From Acidimicrobiales bacterium (lineage in GTDB: Bacteria > Actinomycetota > Acidimicrobiia > Acidimicrobiales > UBA8190): a stretch of 16,920 bases of DNA. Under the pieces are notes generated by a model. That model did no database searches, was not told the origin of the DNA, and saw only the letters and a list, made by a program, of their open reading frames with translations. The first letter of the stretch is position 1; every line of letters starts with the position of its first letter. The stretch spans positions 1-16,920 of the forward strand of contig JASHZK010000038.1 in NCBI GenBank assembly GCA_030042575.1, given 5' to 3'. This document shows, piece by piece, positions 1 to 8,619 of this stretch. The position numbers were made by a program, and so were the translations under genes.

Positions 1-1089
1 GTGGTGGCCTTCGCCGTGCTGCTCGTGGCCGTGATGCTCATGATCTGGTTCGAGCGCAAGGTCATCTCGGACATGCAGGCCCGCATCGGTCCCAACCGGG
101 CCGGGCCCTTCGGGATCCTCCAGACCATGGCCGACGGCGTCAAGCTCTTCTTCAAGGAGGACCTGCTCCCCGAGCGGGCCGACCGCTTCGTCTTCAAGCT
201 GGCCCCCTACCTGTCACTGGTGCCCGCTTTCGTGGCCTTCTCCATCGTGCCGGTGGGCGGGGTGGTGACGGTGGCGGGGCACACTTTCGAGCTGCAGGTG
301 GCGGACCCCCCCGTCGGCATCCTGCTGCTCCTGGCCATGTCCTCGATCTCGGTCTACGGGGTGATGCTGGCCGGATGGTCCTCGGGGTCCAAGTACCCGC
401 TGCTCGGATCGGTGCGGGCCTCGGCCCAGATGATCTCGTATGAAGCCGCCCTGGGAATGACGGTGATCATGGTGGTGCTGCTGAGCGGGACGCTGTCCAC
501 CCGGGGGATCGTCGACGCCCAGTCCCACACCTTCTTGGCCAGCTGGTTCCTGATCCGCACCGGTGTGGTGCCCTTCTTGATCTTCATGGTGGCCATCACC
601 GCCGAGCTCACCCGTCCGCCCTTCGACCTCACCGAGGCCGAGCAGGAGCTCGTAGGCGGGTTCCACACCGAGTACTCCTCCATCCGCTTCGCCATGTTCT
701 TCCTGGCCGAGTTCATGAACACCGTGACCATGTCGGCCGTGATCGTGACGTTGTTCCTGGGCGGCCCCGACGGGCCCCGGTTCCACGTCGTCAGTTGGCT
801 GTGGCCCATCTTGTGGTTCCTGGGCAAGACGCTGCTCTTCCTGTTCGTCTACGTGTGGTTCCGAGCGGCGCTGCCCCGGCTGCGCTACGACCAGCTCATG
901 GACCTGGGTTGGAAGATCCTCATCCCCCTGTCGCTGGCCTGGGTGCTCGTGGTGGCCGCCGTGCTGGTCGGGCGGTGGTGGGGGGTGGGGGTCATCGTCG
1001 CCCTGGTGGTGGCCGCCGTCCTCCTGCTGCGCTCGGTCCAAGTGGGATCGCTGCGCCGCGGTGAGCTGGGAGAGGAGGTTCGGGGCTGA
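1..1089 (+). CDS. nuoH: NADH-quinone oxidoreductase subunit H (NuoH), 5' partial
   Basis: Membrane subunit of respiratory complex I that joins the hydrophilic arm to the proton-pumping arm and helps form the quinone pocket. Visible family marks are the N-terminal ERK...[11 protein letters not shown] block (residues 18-36), [11 protein letters not shown] (44-54), and the acidic loop [21 protein letters not shown] (201-221), rich in the Glu/Asp residues of the E-channel, followed by further membrane helices. The reading frame opens at base 1 with two GTG codons, but the family normally has a further stretch of N-terminal residues and helix before the ERK motif, so the true start almost certainly lies upstream of the window. 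The C-terminus runs about 50 residues past the last conserved block and ends in a charged tail. The stop overlaps the nuoI start (TGATG). Identity is very secure. Confidence 0.97.
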   Translation: MVAFAVLLVAVMLMIWFERKVISDMQARIGPNRAGPFGILQTMADGVKLFFKEDLLPERADRFVFKLAPYLSLVPAFVAFSIVPVGGVVTVAGHTFELQVADPPVGILLLLAMSSISVYGVMLAGWSSGSKYPLLGSVRASAQMISYEAALGMTVIMVVLLSGTLSTRGIVDAQSHTFLASWFLIRTGVVPFLIFMVAITAELTRPPFDLTEAEQELVGGFHTEYSSIRFAMFFLAEFMNTVTMSAVIVTLFLGGPDGPRFHVVSWLWPILWFLGKTLLFLFVYVWFRAALPRLRYDQLMDLGWKILIPLSLAWVLVVAAVLVGRWWGVGVIVALVVAAVLLLRSVQVGSLRRGELGEEVRG

Positions 1090-1886
1090 TGGGGCTCCTC
1101 GACAACCTGCGCAACAGCCTCAAGGAGGACTTCAGCTTCCTGGGTGGGTTCAAGGTCACCTTGGAGCAGATGACCAAGCCCCGGGTGACCTGGCAGTACC
1201 CCTTGGAGAAGAAGCCCAAGCCCGTCCGCCTGCACGGGCGGCACGTCCTCAACCGCTACGAGGACGGTATGGAGAAGTGCATCGGCTGCGAATTGTGCGC
1301 CGGGGTCTGCCCGGCCGACTGTATCTACGTGCGGGGGGCCGACAACGCCCCGGCCGAGCCCGTCTCACCGGGCGAGCGTTACGGCTTCGTCTACGAGATC
1401 AACTACCTGCGTTGCATCCACTGCGACATGTGCGTGGAGGCCTGCCCCACCGAGGCCATCACCGAGACCAAGCTCTTCGAGTTCTCGTTCACCAACCGGG
1501 CCGACGCCATCTACACCAAGAACGAGCTGCTGGTCGACGACGAGGGCCGGCCCCGGCAGCTGCCCTGGGAGGACTGGCGCCCCGGCGACGACGCCCACAC
1601 CTCGGCCTGGATGCGGGCCACGTCTCCCTCGGGGGCGGCCGGCTACGAGGGCCGGGTGCAGTGGTCGGGCGAGCTCGGTTACGGCGTGCGGGCTCCCGAA
1701 GCAGGACAAAGCGGCCGGCGCGACGACGACGCCACCGGCGTCAAGCTCCTGCGGGAGGTCATGACCCTGCACCTCGACGACGACGAGCGCACGCCCGAGC
1801 AGCGGGGTCTCAATGGAGCCCTCGCCCGCCTGCGCCACCGAGCCGACCTCCAGCGCCGCCTGCTGTCCCGGCGCCGAGGGGCGTGA
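1089..1886 (+). CDS. nuoI: NADH-quinone oxidoreductase subunit I (NuoI), two [4Fe-4S] clusters
   Basis: Peripheral complex I subunit that carries electrons through clusters N6a and N6b towards the quinone-binding site. Two ferredoxin motifs are complete: C64-x2-C67-x2-C70-x3-C74 and C109-x2-C112-x2-C115-x3-C119. The protein has 265 residues. After the second cluster and the conserved segment near residues 126-150 it carries roughly 100 extra residues, Gly/Arg/Asp-rich and ending in an Arg-rich tail, which is longer than compact bacterial NuoI of roughly 160-180 residues. The ATG start overlaps the nuoH stop by one base and is preceded by a strong SD (GGGAGAGGAGG at 1068-1078). The gene sits in the canonical H-I-J order. 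The function of the C-terminal extension is unknown; similar tails are common in actinobacterial homologues as I recall. Confidence 0.97.
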   Translation: MGLLDNLRNSLKEDFSFLGGFKVTLEQMTKPRVTWQYPLEKKPKPVRLHGRHVLNRYEDGMEKCIGCELCAGVCPADCIYVRGADNAPAEPVSPGERYGFVYEINYLRCIHCDMCVEACPTEAITETKLFEFSFTNRADAIYTKNELLVDDEGRPRQLPWEDWRPGDDAHTSAWMRATSPSGAAGYEGRVQWSGELGYGVRAPEAGQSGRRDDDATGVKLLREVMTLHLDDDERTPEQRGLNGALARLRHRADLQRRLLSRRRGA

Positions 1887-1888
1887 CC

Positions 1889-2557
1889 ATGGGTCTTCTC
1901 ACCCCGGTGCTCCCGGCCACCGTCGGCGTGGTGGACGGCATCGTCTTCGTCGTCGGGGCTGCCCTCGTCCTGGGTGGCGCCTTCGGGGTGGTGCTGGCGC
2001 GCAACCCGGTGCACGCGGCCCTGATGCTGGTGACGACCCTGTTCGGGGTGGCCGTGCTCTTCATCGAGGAGGGGGCCAACTTCCTGGCCGCCGTGCAGGT
2101 GATCGTCTACGCCGGCGCCATCGTGGTGCTGTTCCTGTTCGTGATCATGTTCCTCGGGGTCGACCGGTTGGAGAACCTGGCCGAGGAGCCGCTGCCCGTC
2201 CAGCGCCCGCTGGCCGTGGTCCTGGCCGTCTTGGGACTCGGCGGCCTGGTCGCCCTGGGCGTGGAGGGACATTGGGCGGTGGGGGCCCACACGGTGGTGG
2301 CCCCCGTGGTCGGACGGTCGGGCGGCGACGTGGCCGCCCTGGGGCGGGCCATCTTCACCACCTACCTGTTCCCCTTCGAGATCACCGCCGCCCTGTTGGT
2401 GATCGCCGTGGTGGGGGCGGTGGTGCTGTCGCGCCGACCGGGGGCGGGGCGCGCCCTTCCGCCCGGTCGAGGAGAAGCGCCGGCTGAGCTGGCGCCGGAG
2501 TCCGACGCCCGGCTCGACGCCGAGCTCGACATCGACATGGAGGAGGCCCCCCGGTGA
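1889..2557 (+). CDS. nuoJ: NADH-quinone oxidoreductase subunit J (NuoJ)
   Basis: Small membrane subunit of complex I with about five transmembrane helices; helix 3 contains the pi-bulge region used in coupling. The core block [20 protein letters not shown] followed by [11 protein letters not shown] is diagnostic of NuoJ. The start is ATG at 1889, two bases after the nuoI stop, because GAGGGG at 1876-1881 lies 7 nt upstream. A GTG at 1883 that overlaps the nuoI stop is in frame but sits too close to that SD. The product has 222 residues. After the last helix (about 160-180) there is a hydrophilic, Asp/Glu-rich tail of about 40 residues that is not part of the usual core. The last codons overlap the nuoK start (GTGA). 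Confidence 0.95.
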   Translation: MGLLTPVLPATVGVVDGIVFVVGAALVLGGAFGVVLARNPVHAALMLVTTLFGVAVLFIEEGANFLAAVQVIVYAGAIVVLFLFVIMFLGVDRLENLAEEPLPVQRPLAVVLAVLGLGGLVALGVEGHWAVGAHTVVAPVVGRSGGDVAALGRAIFTTYLFPFEITAALLVIAVVGAVVLSRRPGAGRALPPGRGEAPAELAPESDARLDAELDIDMEEAPR

Positions 2558-2859
2558 GCGTCCCCGGCGATTGGTTCCTCACCCTGGCGGCCGTGCTCTT
2601 CACCGTCGGCGCCCTGGGCCTGCTGGTGCGGCGCAACGTGCTGGTGATGCTCATGTGCGTCGAGCTGATGTTGAACGCCGCCAATCTCACCTTGGTCACC
2701 TTCTCCCGCATGCTGAACGACATCGGCGGCCAGGTCCTGGTCTTCTTCGTGCTGGTGGTGGCCGCCGCCGAGGTGGTGGTGGGCCTGGGGCTGGTGGTGG
2801 CCATCTTCCGGCGCAAGGCCAATGCCACCGCCGACGACCTTCACATCCTGAAGGGCTGA
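2554..2859 (+). CDS. nuoK: NADH-quinone oxidoreductase subunit K (NuoK)
   Basis: A 101-residue, three-helix complex I subunit related to MrpC of multisubunit antiporters. The two buried glutamates needed for proton translocation are present: E37 in [12 protein letters not shown] and E73 in [10 protein letters not shown], matching E36 and E72 of E. coli NuoK. The GTG start overlaps the nuoJ stop by 4 bp (GTGA) and has GGAGGAGG at 2539-2546, 7 nt upstream, so translational coupling with nuoJ is likely. Length and motifs are typical of the family. Confidence 0.97.
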   Translation: MSVPGDWFLTLAAVLFTVGALGLLVRRNVLVMLMCVELMLNAANLTLVTFSRMLNDIGGQVLVFFVLVVAAAEVVVGLGLVVAIFRRKANATADDLHILKG

Positions 2860-2881
2860 CGGGACCGACCGAACCACGACC

Positions 2882-4786
2882 ATGATCCACGTCGCCTACG
2901 TCATGTTCCTCTTGCCCCTGGCCGGCTTCGCCGTCCTGGCCCTCTTCGGCCGGCGGCTGGGCGACCCCTGGGCCGGATGGGTGGCCACCGCCACCATCAC
3001 CGGCTCCTTCGTGCTGGCCTGCATCACCATGGCCGGGTTGCTCGGGCGCCCGGCCGCGGGCCGGTCCTTCACCCAGGTGCTGTTCACCTGGCTACCCGTG
3101 GGCGGCCTGCACGTGAACGTGGCCCTGTTGGTGGACCCGCTGTCGATGACCATGGCCCTGTTCGTGACCGGGGTCAGTGCGCTCATCCACCTGTACTCGA
3201 TCGGCTACATGAAAGGTGACGAGGACTATCCCAAGTTCTTCCTCTACCTGAACCTCTTCGTCGCCTCCATGCTCATCTTGGTGCTGGGCGACAACCTGCT
3301 CTTCACCTTCGTGGGCTGGGAGGGCGTGGGGGTGTGCTCGTACTGGCTGGTGGCCTTCTGGTTCGGCCGCGACACCGCCGCCAGCGCCGGCAAGAAGGCC
3401 TTCTTGTACAACCGTCTGGCCGACGTCGGCTTCCTCATCGCCATGTTCCTGGTCTTCGACAAGACCGGGACGCTCGACTACAGCGGGATCTTCGCCCACG
3501 TCTCCGCCATCGACCCGGCGGCCCGCACCGCCATCTGCCTGTTGCTGTTCGCCGCCGCCGCCGGCAAGTCCGCCCAGATCCCGCTGTTCCCCTGGCTGGC
3601 CGACGCCATGGAGGGGCCCACGCCGGTGTCCGCCCTCATCCACGCCGCCACCATGGTCACGGCCGGCGTGTACCTCATGTGCCGGATGAACCCCCTCTTG
3701 GCCACCTCGCACCCGGCCCAGTGGGTGGTGGCCGGCGTGGGCGCCGCCACCGCTTTCGTGGCCGCCACCATCGGCTGCGCCCAGCAGGACATCAAGAAGG
3801 TGCTGGCCTACTCCACCGTCTCCCAGCTGGGCTACATGTTCCTGGCCGTCGGTACCGGTGCCTACGAAGCGGCCATCTTCCTCATGGTGGCCCACGCCTT
3901 CTTCAAGGCGGAGCTGTTCCTGGGGGCCGGATCGGTCATCCACGGGCTGGACGACGAACAGGACTTGAAACGCATGGGCAATCTGCGCAAGTGGATGCCG
4001 CTCACCTTCGCCACCTTCATCTTCGGCTGGCTGGCCATCGCCGGGATCCCGCCGCTGGCCGGCTTCTGGGCCAAGGGCGACATCCTCGACAACGCCTGGG
4101 CCCGCTTCCCGGTCCTGTGGGGGTTGGGCCTCCTCACCGCCGCCCTCACCGCCTATTACATGACCCGGTTGAGCGCCCTGGCCTTCTGGGGCGACGACCG
4201 GTGGCGGGCGGTGCTGGCCAAGCACGGCCACGGCCAGGGTGACACCGGTCGTCCCCACGAGGCGCCCTGGGTCATGGCCGTGCCGCTCGTGGTGCTGGCC
4301 GTGCTCGCCTTCTTCGGCGGGGCGCTGCTGTTGCCCTGGCACCCCAGCTGGACACCGCTCGGCTGGCTGGCCCCGGTGTTCGGCGCCCGCCTGTACGACG
4401 CCCATCTCTCGGGCGCCACCGAGTGGGTCCTCGGCGTGGTGGACGCCGTGGTGGCCCTGACCGGGGTGGGGGTGGCGTTCCCCCTGTGGCGGTCGCGCCC
4501 CGATCGTCCCGCCCTCGAGCCCCGGGTGCTGCAGCGCTCGTACTTCCTCGACGACCTCTACGACGCCGTGGTCGGCCGCCCGGGCCAGGCCCTGGCTGAC
4601 TTCTCGGCCACCGTCGTCGACAACCGCATCATCGACGGGGCGGTCAACGGGGTGGGGCGCCTGGCCCGGCAGGTGGGCAGCGGCGTGCGCAAGGTGCAGA
4701 CCGGCTTCGTCCGCCAGTATGCGCTGGGCATCGTGCTCGGGGCCGTGGTGCTGCTCGTGTTCATGGCCACCAGGGCGTGGGCGTAG
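2882..4786 (+). CDS. nuoL: NADH-quinone oxidoreductase subunit L (NuoL)
   Basis: Distal antiporter-like proton-pumping subunit of complex I, 634 residues, close to the usual 610-650. Functional residues are visible: E147 in GWEGVGVCSYWLV, K229 in AAGKSAQIPLFPWL, H254 in SALIHAATMVTAGV, the QQDIKK segment with K305 and K306, and H338 in VAHAFFKAELFL. GIPPLAGFWAKGDI marks the later helix block, and the C-terminal part holds the amphipathic lateral-helix region plus a final membrane anchor. It starts at ATG 2882, 22 bp after nuoK, with no clear SD in the gap, so translation may depend on coupling with nuoK. Tight spacing puts it in the same operon. Confidence 0.97.
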   Translation: MIHVAYVMFLLPLAGFAVLALFGRRLGDPWAGWVATATITGSFVLACITMAGLLGRPAAGRSFTQVLFTWLPVGGLHVNVALLVDPLSMTMALFVTGVSALIHLYSIGYMKGDEDYPKFFLYLNLFVASMLILVLGDNLLFTFVGWEGVGVCSYWLVAFWFGRDTAASAGKKAFLYNRLADVGFLIAMFLVFDKTGTLDYSGIFAHVSAIDPAARTAICLLLFAAAAGKSAQIPLFPWLADAMEGPTPVSALIHAATMVTAGVYLMCRMNPLLATSHPAQWVVAGVGAATAFVAATIGCAQQDIKKVLAYSTVSQLGYMFLAVGTGAYEAAIFLMVAHAFFKAELFLGAGSVIHGLDDEQDLKRMGNLRKWMPLTFATFIFGWLAIAGIPPLAGFWAKGDILDNAWARFPVLWGLGLLTAALTAYYMTRLSALAFWGDDRWRAVLAKHGHGQGDTGRPHEAPWVMAVPLVVLAVLAFFGGALLLPWHPSWTPLGWLAPVFGARLYDAHLSGATEWVLGVVDAVVALTGVGVAFPLWRSRPDRPALEPRVLQRSYFLDDLYDAVVGRPGQALADFSATVVDNRIIDGAVNGVGRLARQVGSGVRKVQTGFVRQYALGIVLGAVVLLVFMATRAWA

Positions 4787-4801
4787 GAGCAGGGCGAGAT
4801 C

Positions 4802-6355
4802 ATGACCCACGACACCGCCTTCCCCTTCCTCACCGTGTTGGTGCTCTTGCCGGCCGTCGCCGCCGTGGTGGTCGCCGCTGTGCCCGCCCGACTGGGGGCC
4901 TCGGTTCAGCGCCGGGTGGTGGAGGCGGTGGGCCTGGGAGCCACCCTCGCCACCTTGGCCCTGGCCATCACCATCACCGTGCGCTACCAGGCGGGCAACG
5001 GCGGCTTCCGCCTGATCTCCGACCACATGTGGGCACCGCAGCTGGGGATCTCCTGGTACCTCGGGGTGGACGGCATCTCGCTGTTCCTGATCCTCATGGC
5101 CGCCCTGCTCTTCCCCTTGGTGCTGCTGGCCGGCGACCTGCGGGACAACCGCTCGGCCGTGGCCTGGTTGCTCTTGCTCGAGGCCGGCTGTCTGGGCAGC
5201 TTCGTGGCCCTGGACCTGGTGCTGTTCTTCCTGTTCTTCGAGGTCACCTTGGTGCCGGTCTACTTCCTCATGACCGGGTGGGGATCCGGGCGGCGCAACT
5301 ACTCGGCCGTCAAGTTCTTCCTCTACACCTTCCTCGGCTCCGCCTTCCTCCTCGTCGGGATCGTGGCGGTGGCCTTCGTCCACGAGCACCAGACGGGCAC
5401 GCTCACCTTCGACCTGGTGGCGCTGGAGAGCACCCGGCTGGGAACGGCCTCGCAGATCCTGCTGTTCCTGGCCTTCACGGCCGCCTTCGCCGTGAAGGCT
5501 CCCGTGTTCCCCTTCCACACCTGGTCGCCCGACGCCTATGCCGACGCCCCCACCAGTGGCTCGGTGGTGCTGGCCGCCGTCATGGCCAAGATGGGCACTT
5601 ACGGCATCATCCGTTTCGACTTGAGCCTGTTCCCCCGGGCGGTGGTCGACCTCGCCCCGCTGTTGCTCAGCCTGGGGGTGGCCGGCATCCTCTACGGGGG
5701 CATCGTGGCCTGCGCCACCCGTGACCTGAAGCGCCTGGTGGCTTACTCGTCGCTGTCGCACCTGGGCTTCGTGGTGCTGGGCACGTTCGCCCTCACCACC
5801 CAGGGACTCACCGGCGGCGTGGTCCAGATGGTGAACCACGGGCTCATCATCGCCGTGCTCTTCATCGTCATCGGCTGGATCTACGAGCGCCGGGGAACGT
5901 GGAACGCCTCCGCCCTGCGCGGGCTGCAGCGTCCGGCTCCCATCTTGGCGGGCATCTTCACCCTGGCCATGATGGCGGCCGTGGGCCTGCCCGGCCTCAA
6001 CGGCTTCGTGGGCGAATTCTTGGTCCTCATCGGCACCTTCGTGAGCCATCGCTGGTGGGCGGTGGTGGCCACCGCCGGCGTGGTGCTGGCCGCCCTGTAC
6101 CTGCTGTGGGCCTACCAGCAGGTGTTCCGCCACGAGCCCGACCCCGAGACGGCGGCCGTCAAGGACCTCTCCTGGCGCGAGGTGGCGGTGGTGGCGCCGC
6201 TGGTGCTCGTCATCATCTTCCTGGGCGTCTATCCCAAGCCTGTGCTCGACCGCATCACACCCTCGGTGCAGCGGCTGGTCCAGCAGGTGGACCGGGCCAC
6301 CGGTACCCAGGCGCCGGCCGTGTCGACCGGCACCACCTCGGCGGCGGGGAGGTGA
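4802..6355 (+). CDS. nuoM: NADH-quinone oxidoreductase subunit M (NuoM)
   Basis: Antiporter-like proton-pumping subunit of complex I, 517 residues. The key charged residues fall where expected: E147 in LFFEVTLVPVYFLM, K232 in FAVKAPVFPFHTW and K263 in AAVMAKMGTYG, corresponding to E144, K234 and K265 of E. coli NuoM. The conserved HTWSPDAYADAPTSGSV loop is present. The ATG start lies 15 bp after the nuoL stop; AGGAG (4785-4789) and GGGCGAG (4792-4798) precede it. The end overlaps the nuoN reading frame (GTGA). The last 25 residues are a Thr/Ala/Ser-rich hydrophilic tail. Confidence 0.97.
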   Translation: MTHDTAFPFLTVLVLLPAVAAVVVAAVPARLGASVQRRVVEAVGLGATLATLALAITITVRYQAGNGGFRLISDHMWAPQLGISWYLGVDGISLFLILMAALLFPLVLLAGDLRDNRSAVAWLLLLEAGCLGSFVALDLVLFFLFFEVTLVPVYFLMTGWGSGRRNYSAVKFFLYTFLGSAFLLVGIVAVAFVHEHQTGTLTFDLVALESTRLGTASQILLFLAFTAAFAVKAPVFPFHTWSPDAYADAPTSGSVVLAAVMAKMGTYGIIRFDLSLFPRAVVDLAPLLLSLGVAGILYGGIVACATRDLKRLVAYSSLSHLGFVVLGTFALTTQGLTGGVVQMVNHGLIIAVLFIVIGWIYERRGTWNASALRGLQRPAPILAGIFTLAMMAAVGLPGLNGFVGEFLVLIGTFVSHRWWAVVATAGVVLAALYLLWAYQQVFRHEPDPETAAVKDLSWREVAVVAPLVLVIIFLGVYPKPVLDRITPSVQRLVQQVDRATGTQAPAVSTGTTSAAGR

Positions 6356-7935
6356 CGGCGTTGAGCGCGTTGGCCGCCATGTTGGCCACGACGTCGCATC
6401 TGGCTCTGCCCAGGATCGCCTACTTGTCCATCCTGCCCGTGCTCATCCTCCTGGGTGGGGCGGCGGCCATGCTCGGCGCCTCGGCGCTGTCGCCTCGTCG
6501 TCTCCCCACTTCGGCTTCCACGACGATGGCGGTGCTCACCGCCCTGGCGGCGCTGGGAGCATCGCTGGCGCAATGGGTGGACGTGCGCGACCACGGGCCG
6601 CACGTGGCCGTCGCCGGGGCCGTGGTCCAAGACGGCTTCAGCGCTCTGGTGGCGGTGCTGGTCAGCGCGGCGATGGCGCTCAGCGCCCTGGTGAGCGACA
6701 GCTGGTTGCGTCGAGAGGAGGTCGGGGGCCCCGAGCTCCAGGTGTTGATGCTGGTGTCGTCGGCCGGGGCCGTGGTGATGGCGGAGGCCAACGACCTCAT
6801 CGTGGTCTTCCTCGGCCTCGAGATCCTCTCCATCGCCCTGTACGTGCTGGCCGCCTTCAACGCCAAGCGCGAGCAGTCGGGTGAAGCCGGACTCAAGTAC
6901 TTCGTGCTCGGGGCCTTCTCGTCCGCCATCTTCGTCTACGGCATCGCTCTCGTGTACGGGGCCACCGGGACCACCAACCTGGCGCAGATCACCGATTACC
7001 TGTCCCGCAACGTGCTGCTGCACGAGGGTGTCCTGTTGGCCGGGGTGGCCCTGCTGTTGGTGGGCTTCGCCTTCAAGATCGCCGCCGTGCCCTTCCACCT
7101 GTGGACGCCCGACGTCTACCAGGGGGCGCCCACACCGGTGACGGGTTTCATGGCGGCGGTGGCCAAGGTCGGAGGGTTCGCCGCCCTGCTACGGGTGTTC
7201 ATCTCCTCGTTCGGGCTGTTGCGCACCGACTGGCAGCCGGCGGTGTGGGTCATGGCCGCCGTCACCCTGCTGCTGGGCGCCCTGGTGGCCCTGGTCCAGC
7301 GCGACATCAAGCGGATGTTGGCCTACTCGTCGATCAACCACGCCGGCTTCGTGCTGCTCGGCGTGCAGGCCGCCACCTCGCGCGGTGTCGAGGCGGCGCT
7401 GTACTACTTGTTCACCTACAGCTTCATGGTGATCGGCGCCTTCGCCGTGATCAGCGTGGTGGGCGGGCCCGACGACGCCGGCCACGACCTCGAGCGCTAC
7501 CGGGGCCTGGCCCGCCGGGCCCCGTGGCTGGCGCTCACCTTGGCCGTGCTGCTCCTGGCCCAGGCCGGCATCCCCTTCACCACCGGCTTCTTGGCCAAGC
7601 TGGAGGTGATCTCGGCGGCGGTGGGTGCCGGCTCGACGGCGTTGGCCGTGATCGCCATGGTCTCCGCCGCTGTCGCTGCCTTCTTCTACCTGCGGGTGGT
7701 GCTGCTCATGTACAGCGCCGGCCCCGGGGAGCAGGCCATGGACGGGGCCGTGGCCCACGAGGAGAACGTGGCGGTGGGTGCCGGCTCCGGTGGTGTGGCC
7801 ACGGCGGTCACGCTTGCCGTCCCGGCCACGTCGGCGGTGGCCATCTCGCTGTGTGTGGGAGTGACGGTGCTCTTCGGCCTGTGGCCGGCTCCTCTGACCG
7901 GCTTCGCCCAGCTGGCCCACCTCCTCATCCCGTAG
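6352..7935 (+). CDS. nuoN: NADH-quinone oxidoreductase subunit N (NuoN)
   Basis: Third antiporter-like subunit of complex I and last gene of the operon, 527 residues from the chosen start. Conserved residues are E157 in FLGLEILSIALYVL, K242 in FAFKIAAVPFHLW and K272 in AAVAKVGGF, with LWTPDVYQGAPTPVTGF between them; QAGIPFTTGFLAKLEV marks the later block. Start choice is uncertain. GTG at 6352 overlaps the nuoM stop (GTGA), but the SD GGGGAGG (6346-6352) then touches the start codon. An in-frame TTG at 6361 sits 8 nt after that SD and fits initiation better; an ATG lies at 6379. The difference is only 3-9 N-terminal residues. A 96-bp gap and then a convergent gene follow, so the operon ends here. 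Confidence 0.95.
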   Translation: MTALSALAAMLATTSHLALPRIAYLSILPVLILLGGAAAMLGASALSPRRLPTSASTTMAVLTALAALGASLAQWVDVRDHGPHVAVAGAVVQDGFSALVAVLVSAAMALSALVSDSWLRREEVGGPELQVLMLVSSAGAVVMAEANDLIVVFLGLEILSIALYVLAAFNAKREQSGEAGLKYFVLGAFSSAIFVYGIALVYGATGTTNLAQITDYLSRNVLLHEGVLLAGVALLLVGFAFKIAAVPFHLWTPDVYQGAPTPVTGFMAAVAKVGGFAALLRVFISSFGLLRTDWQPAVWVMAAVTLLLGALVALVQRDIKRMLAYSSINHAGFVLLGVQAATSRGVEAALYYLFTYSFMVIGAFAVISVVGGPDDAGHDLERYRGLARRAPWLALTLAVLLLAQAGIPFTTGFLAKLEVISAAVGAGSTALAVIAMVSAAVAAFFYLRVVLLMYSAGPGEQAMDGAVAHEENVAVGAGSGGVATAVTLAVPATSAVAISLCVGVTVLFGLWPAPLTGFAQLAHLLIP

Positions 7936-7938
7936 TCC

Positions 7939-8014
7939 GCCGTCTCCCCGCTCCGCCTCCCGCAGCTCGTCGTTCCTCGCCGTCTCGTCGTCTCGCCGTC
8001 TGCCGTCTCGTCGT
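7939..8014. repeat. Short GCCGTCT direct repeats in the gap between convergent nuoN and GNAT genes
   Basis: The 96-bp gap between two convergent stop codons contains the heptamer GCCGTCT at 7939, 7979, 7995 and 8002; the last two copies are directly adjacent. A 13-bp unit, GCCGTCTCGTCGT, occurs at 7979-7991 and again at 8002-8014. One strand is almost entirely pyrimidine plus G, giving a strand-asymmetric, low-complexity patch. I see no clear GC stem with a T-run that would mark an intrinsic terminator, although both transcription units must end here. Confidence 0.5.
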
Positions 8015-8031
8015 TCGCTGGCGGGCCGTCG

Positions 8032-8592
8032 CTACGAGGTGTCGCCTCCCCGAGCTCGGCGCTGGCGCCCGACGGGCACCGCAGGGAGCGTGCGGCGGTA
8101 GCGCACATCGGGGGAGGCGAAGGCGCCCCAGTCGTGCAGCTGGGTCCCGCCGTCGGTTGCCCAGCCGTGACGCTCGTAGAAGCGGCGGGCCTTGGCATTG
8201 GTGGCCAGCACCCACAAGGTGGCCGAGACGAACCCGGCCGTCGCCAGCTCGACCTCCGCCGCTCGCAGCAGGGCCAAGCCGACTCCGCCGCCCCAGGCCG
8301 GGGGGTCGAGATAGATGGTCTGGATCTCCCCGACAACGGCCCGGTCGGCGTCGGTGTCCCGGCTCGGAGCCATGGCCACGAAGCCGACGATCGTCCCCTC
8401 TTGCTCGGCCACCAGCACCGCAGGCCACGGCGAGGAGACGAGTGCCTCCTGCCATTGGCCCAGGCGGTCCTCGGGCCCCAAGGCGTCGAGGTAGTCCTGC
8501 GGGAGCAGACCGGGGAAGGCGGCCTTCCAGGAGCGGACGTGGACCTCGGCGATGGCTCGGGCGTCCTCCGACCGAGCTCGGCGCAGCTGCAC
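8032..8592 (-). CDS. GNAT-family N-acetyltransferase
   Basis: A 186-residue acetyl-CoA-dependent N-acetyltransferase of the GNAT fold. The acetyl-CoA pyrophosphate loop (motif A) is visible as IYLDPPAWGGGVGLALL (93-109), preceded by the typical beta-strand VVGEIQ. Motif B is NAKARRFYERHGW (132-144), with N132 and Y139 in the usual places. The N-terminus (LRRARSEDARAIAEVHVRSW) is standard for the family. The substrate cannot be told from sequence. The start is GTG (8592-8590) with a GGTAGGGGG SD about 6 nt upstream on the minus strand. It lies 27 bp downstream of the MprF-like gene on the same strand, so the two are probably co-transcribed, but a shared function is only a guess. The last 15 residues are a basic, disordered-looking tail. 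Confidence 0.9.
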   Translation of the reverse strand: MQLRRARSEDARAIAEVHVRSWKAAFPGLLPQDYLDALGPEDRLGQWQEALVSSPWPAVLVAEQEGTIVGFVAMAPSRDTDADRAVVGEIQTIYLDPPAWGGGVGLALLRAAEVELATAGFVSATLWVLATNAKARRFYERHGWATDGGTQLHDWGAFASPDVRYRRTLPAVPVGRQRRARGGDTS

Positions 8593-8619
8593 GTTGGTCC
8601 CCCTACCGCATGCAGAGGC

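Noticed and set aside
3092..6133. Very long minus-strand open frame (about 1000 codons) opposite nuoL and nuoM
   Set aside because: It is antisense to two well-conserved complex I genes and its translation is His/Gly/Gln/Glu-rich low complexity, the typical shadow of GC-rich third codon positions. No domain is recognisable.
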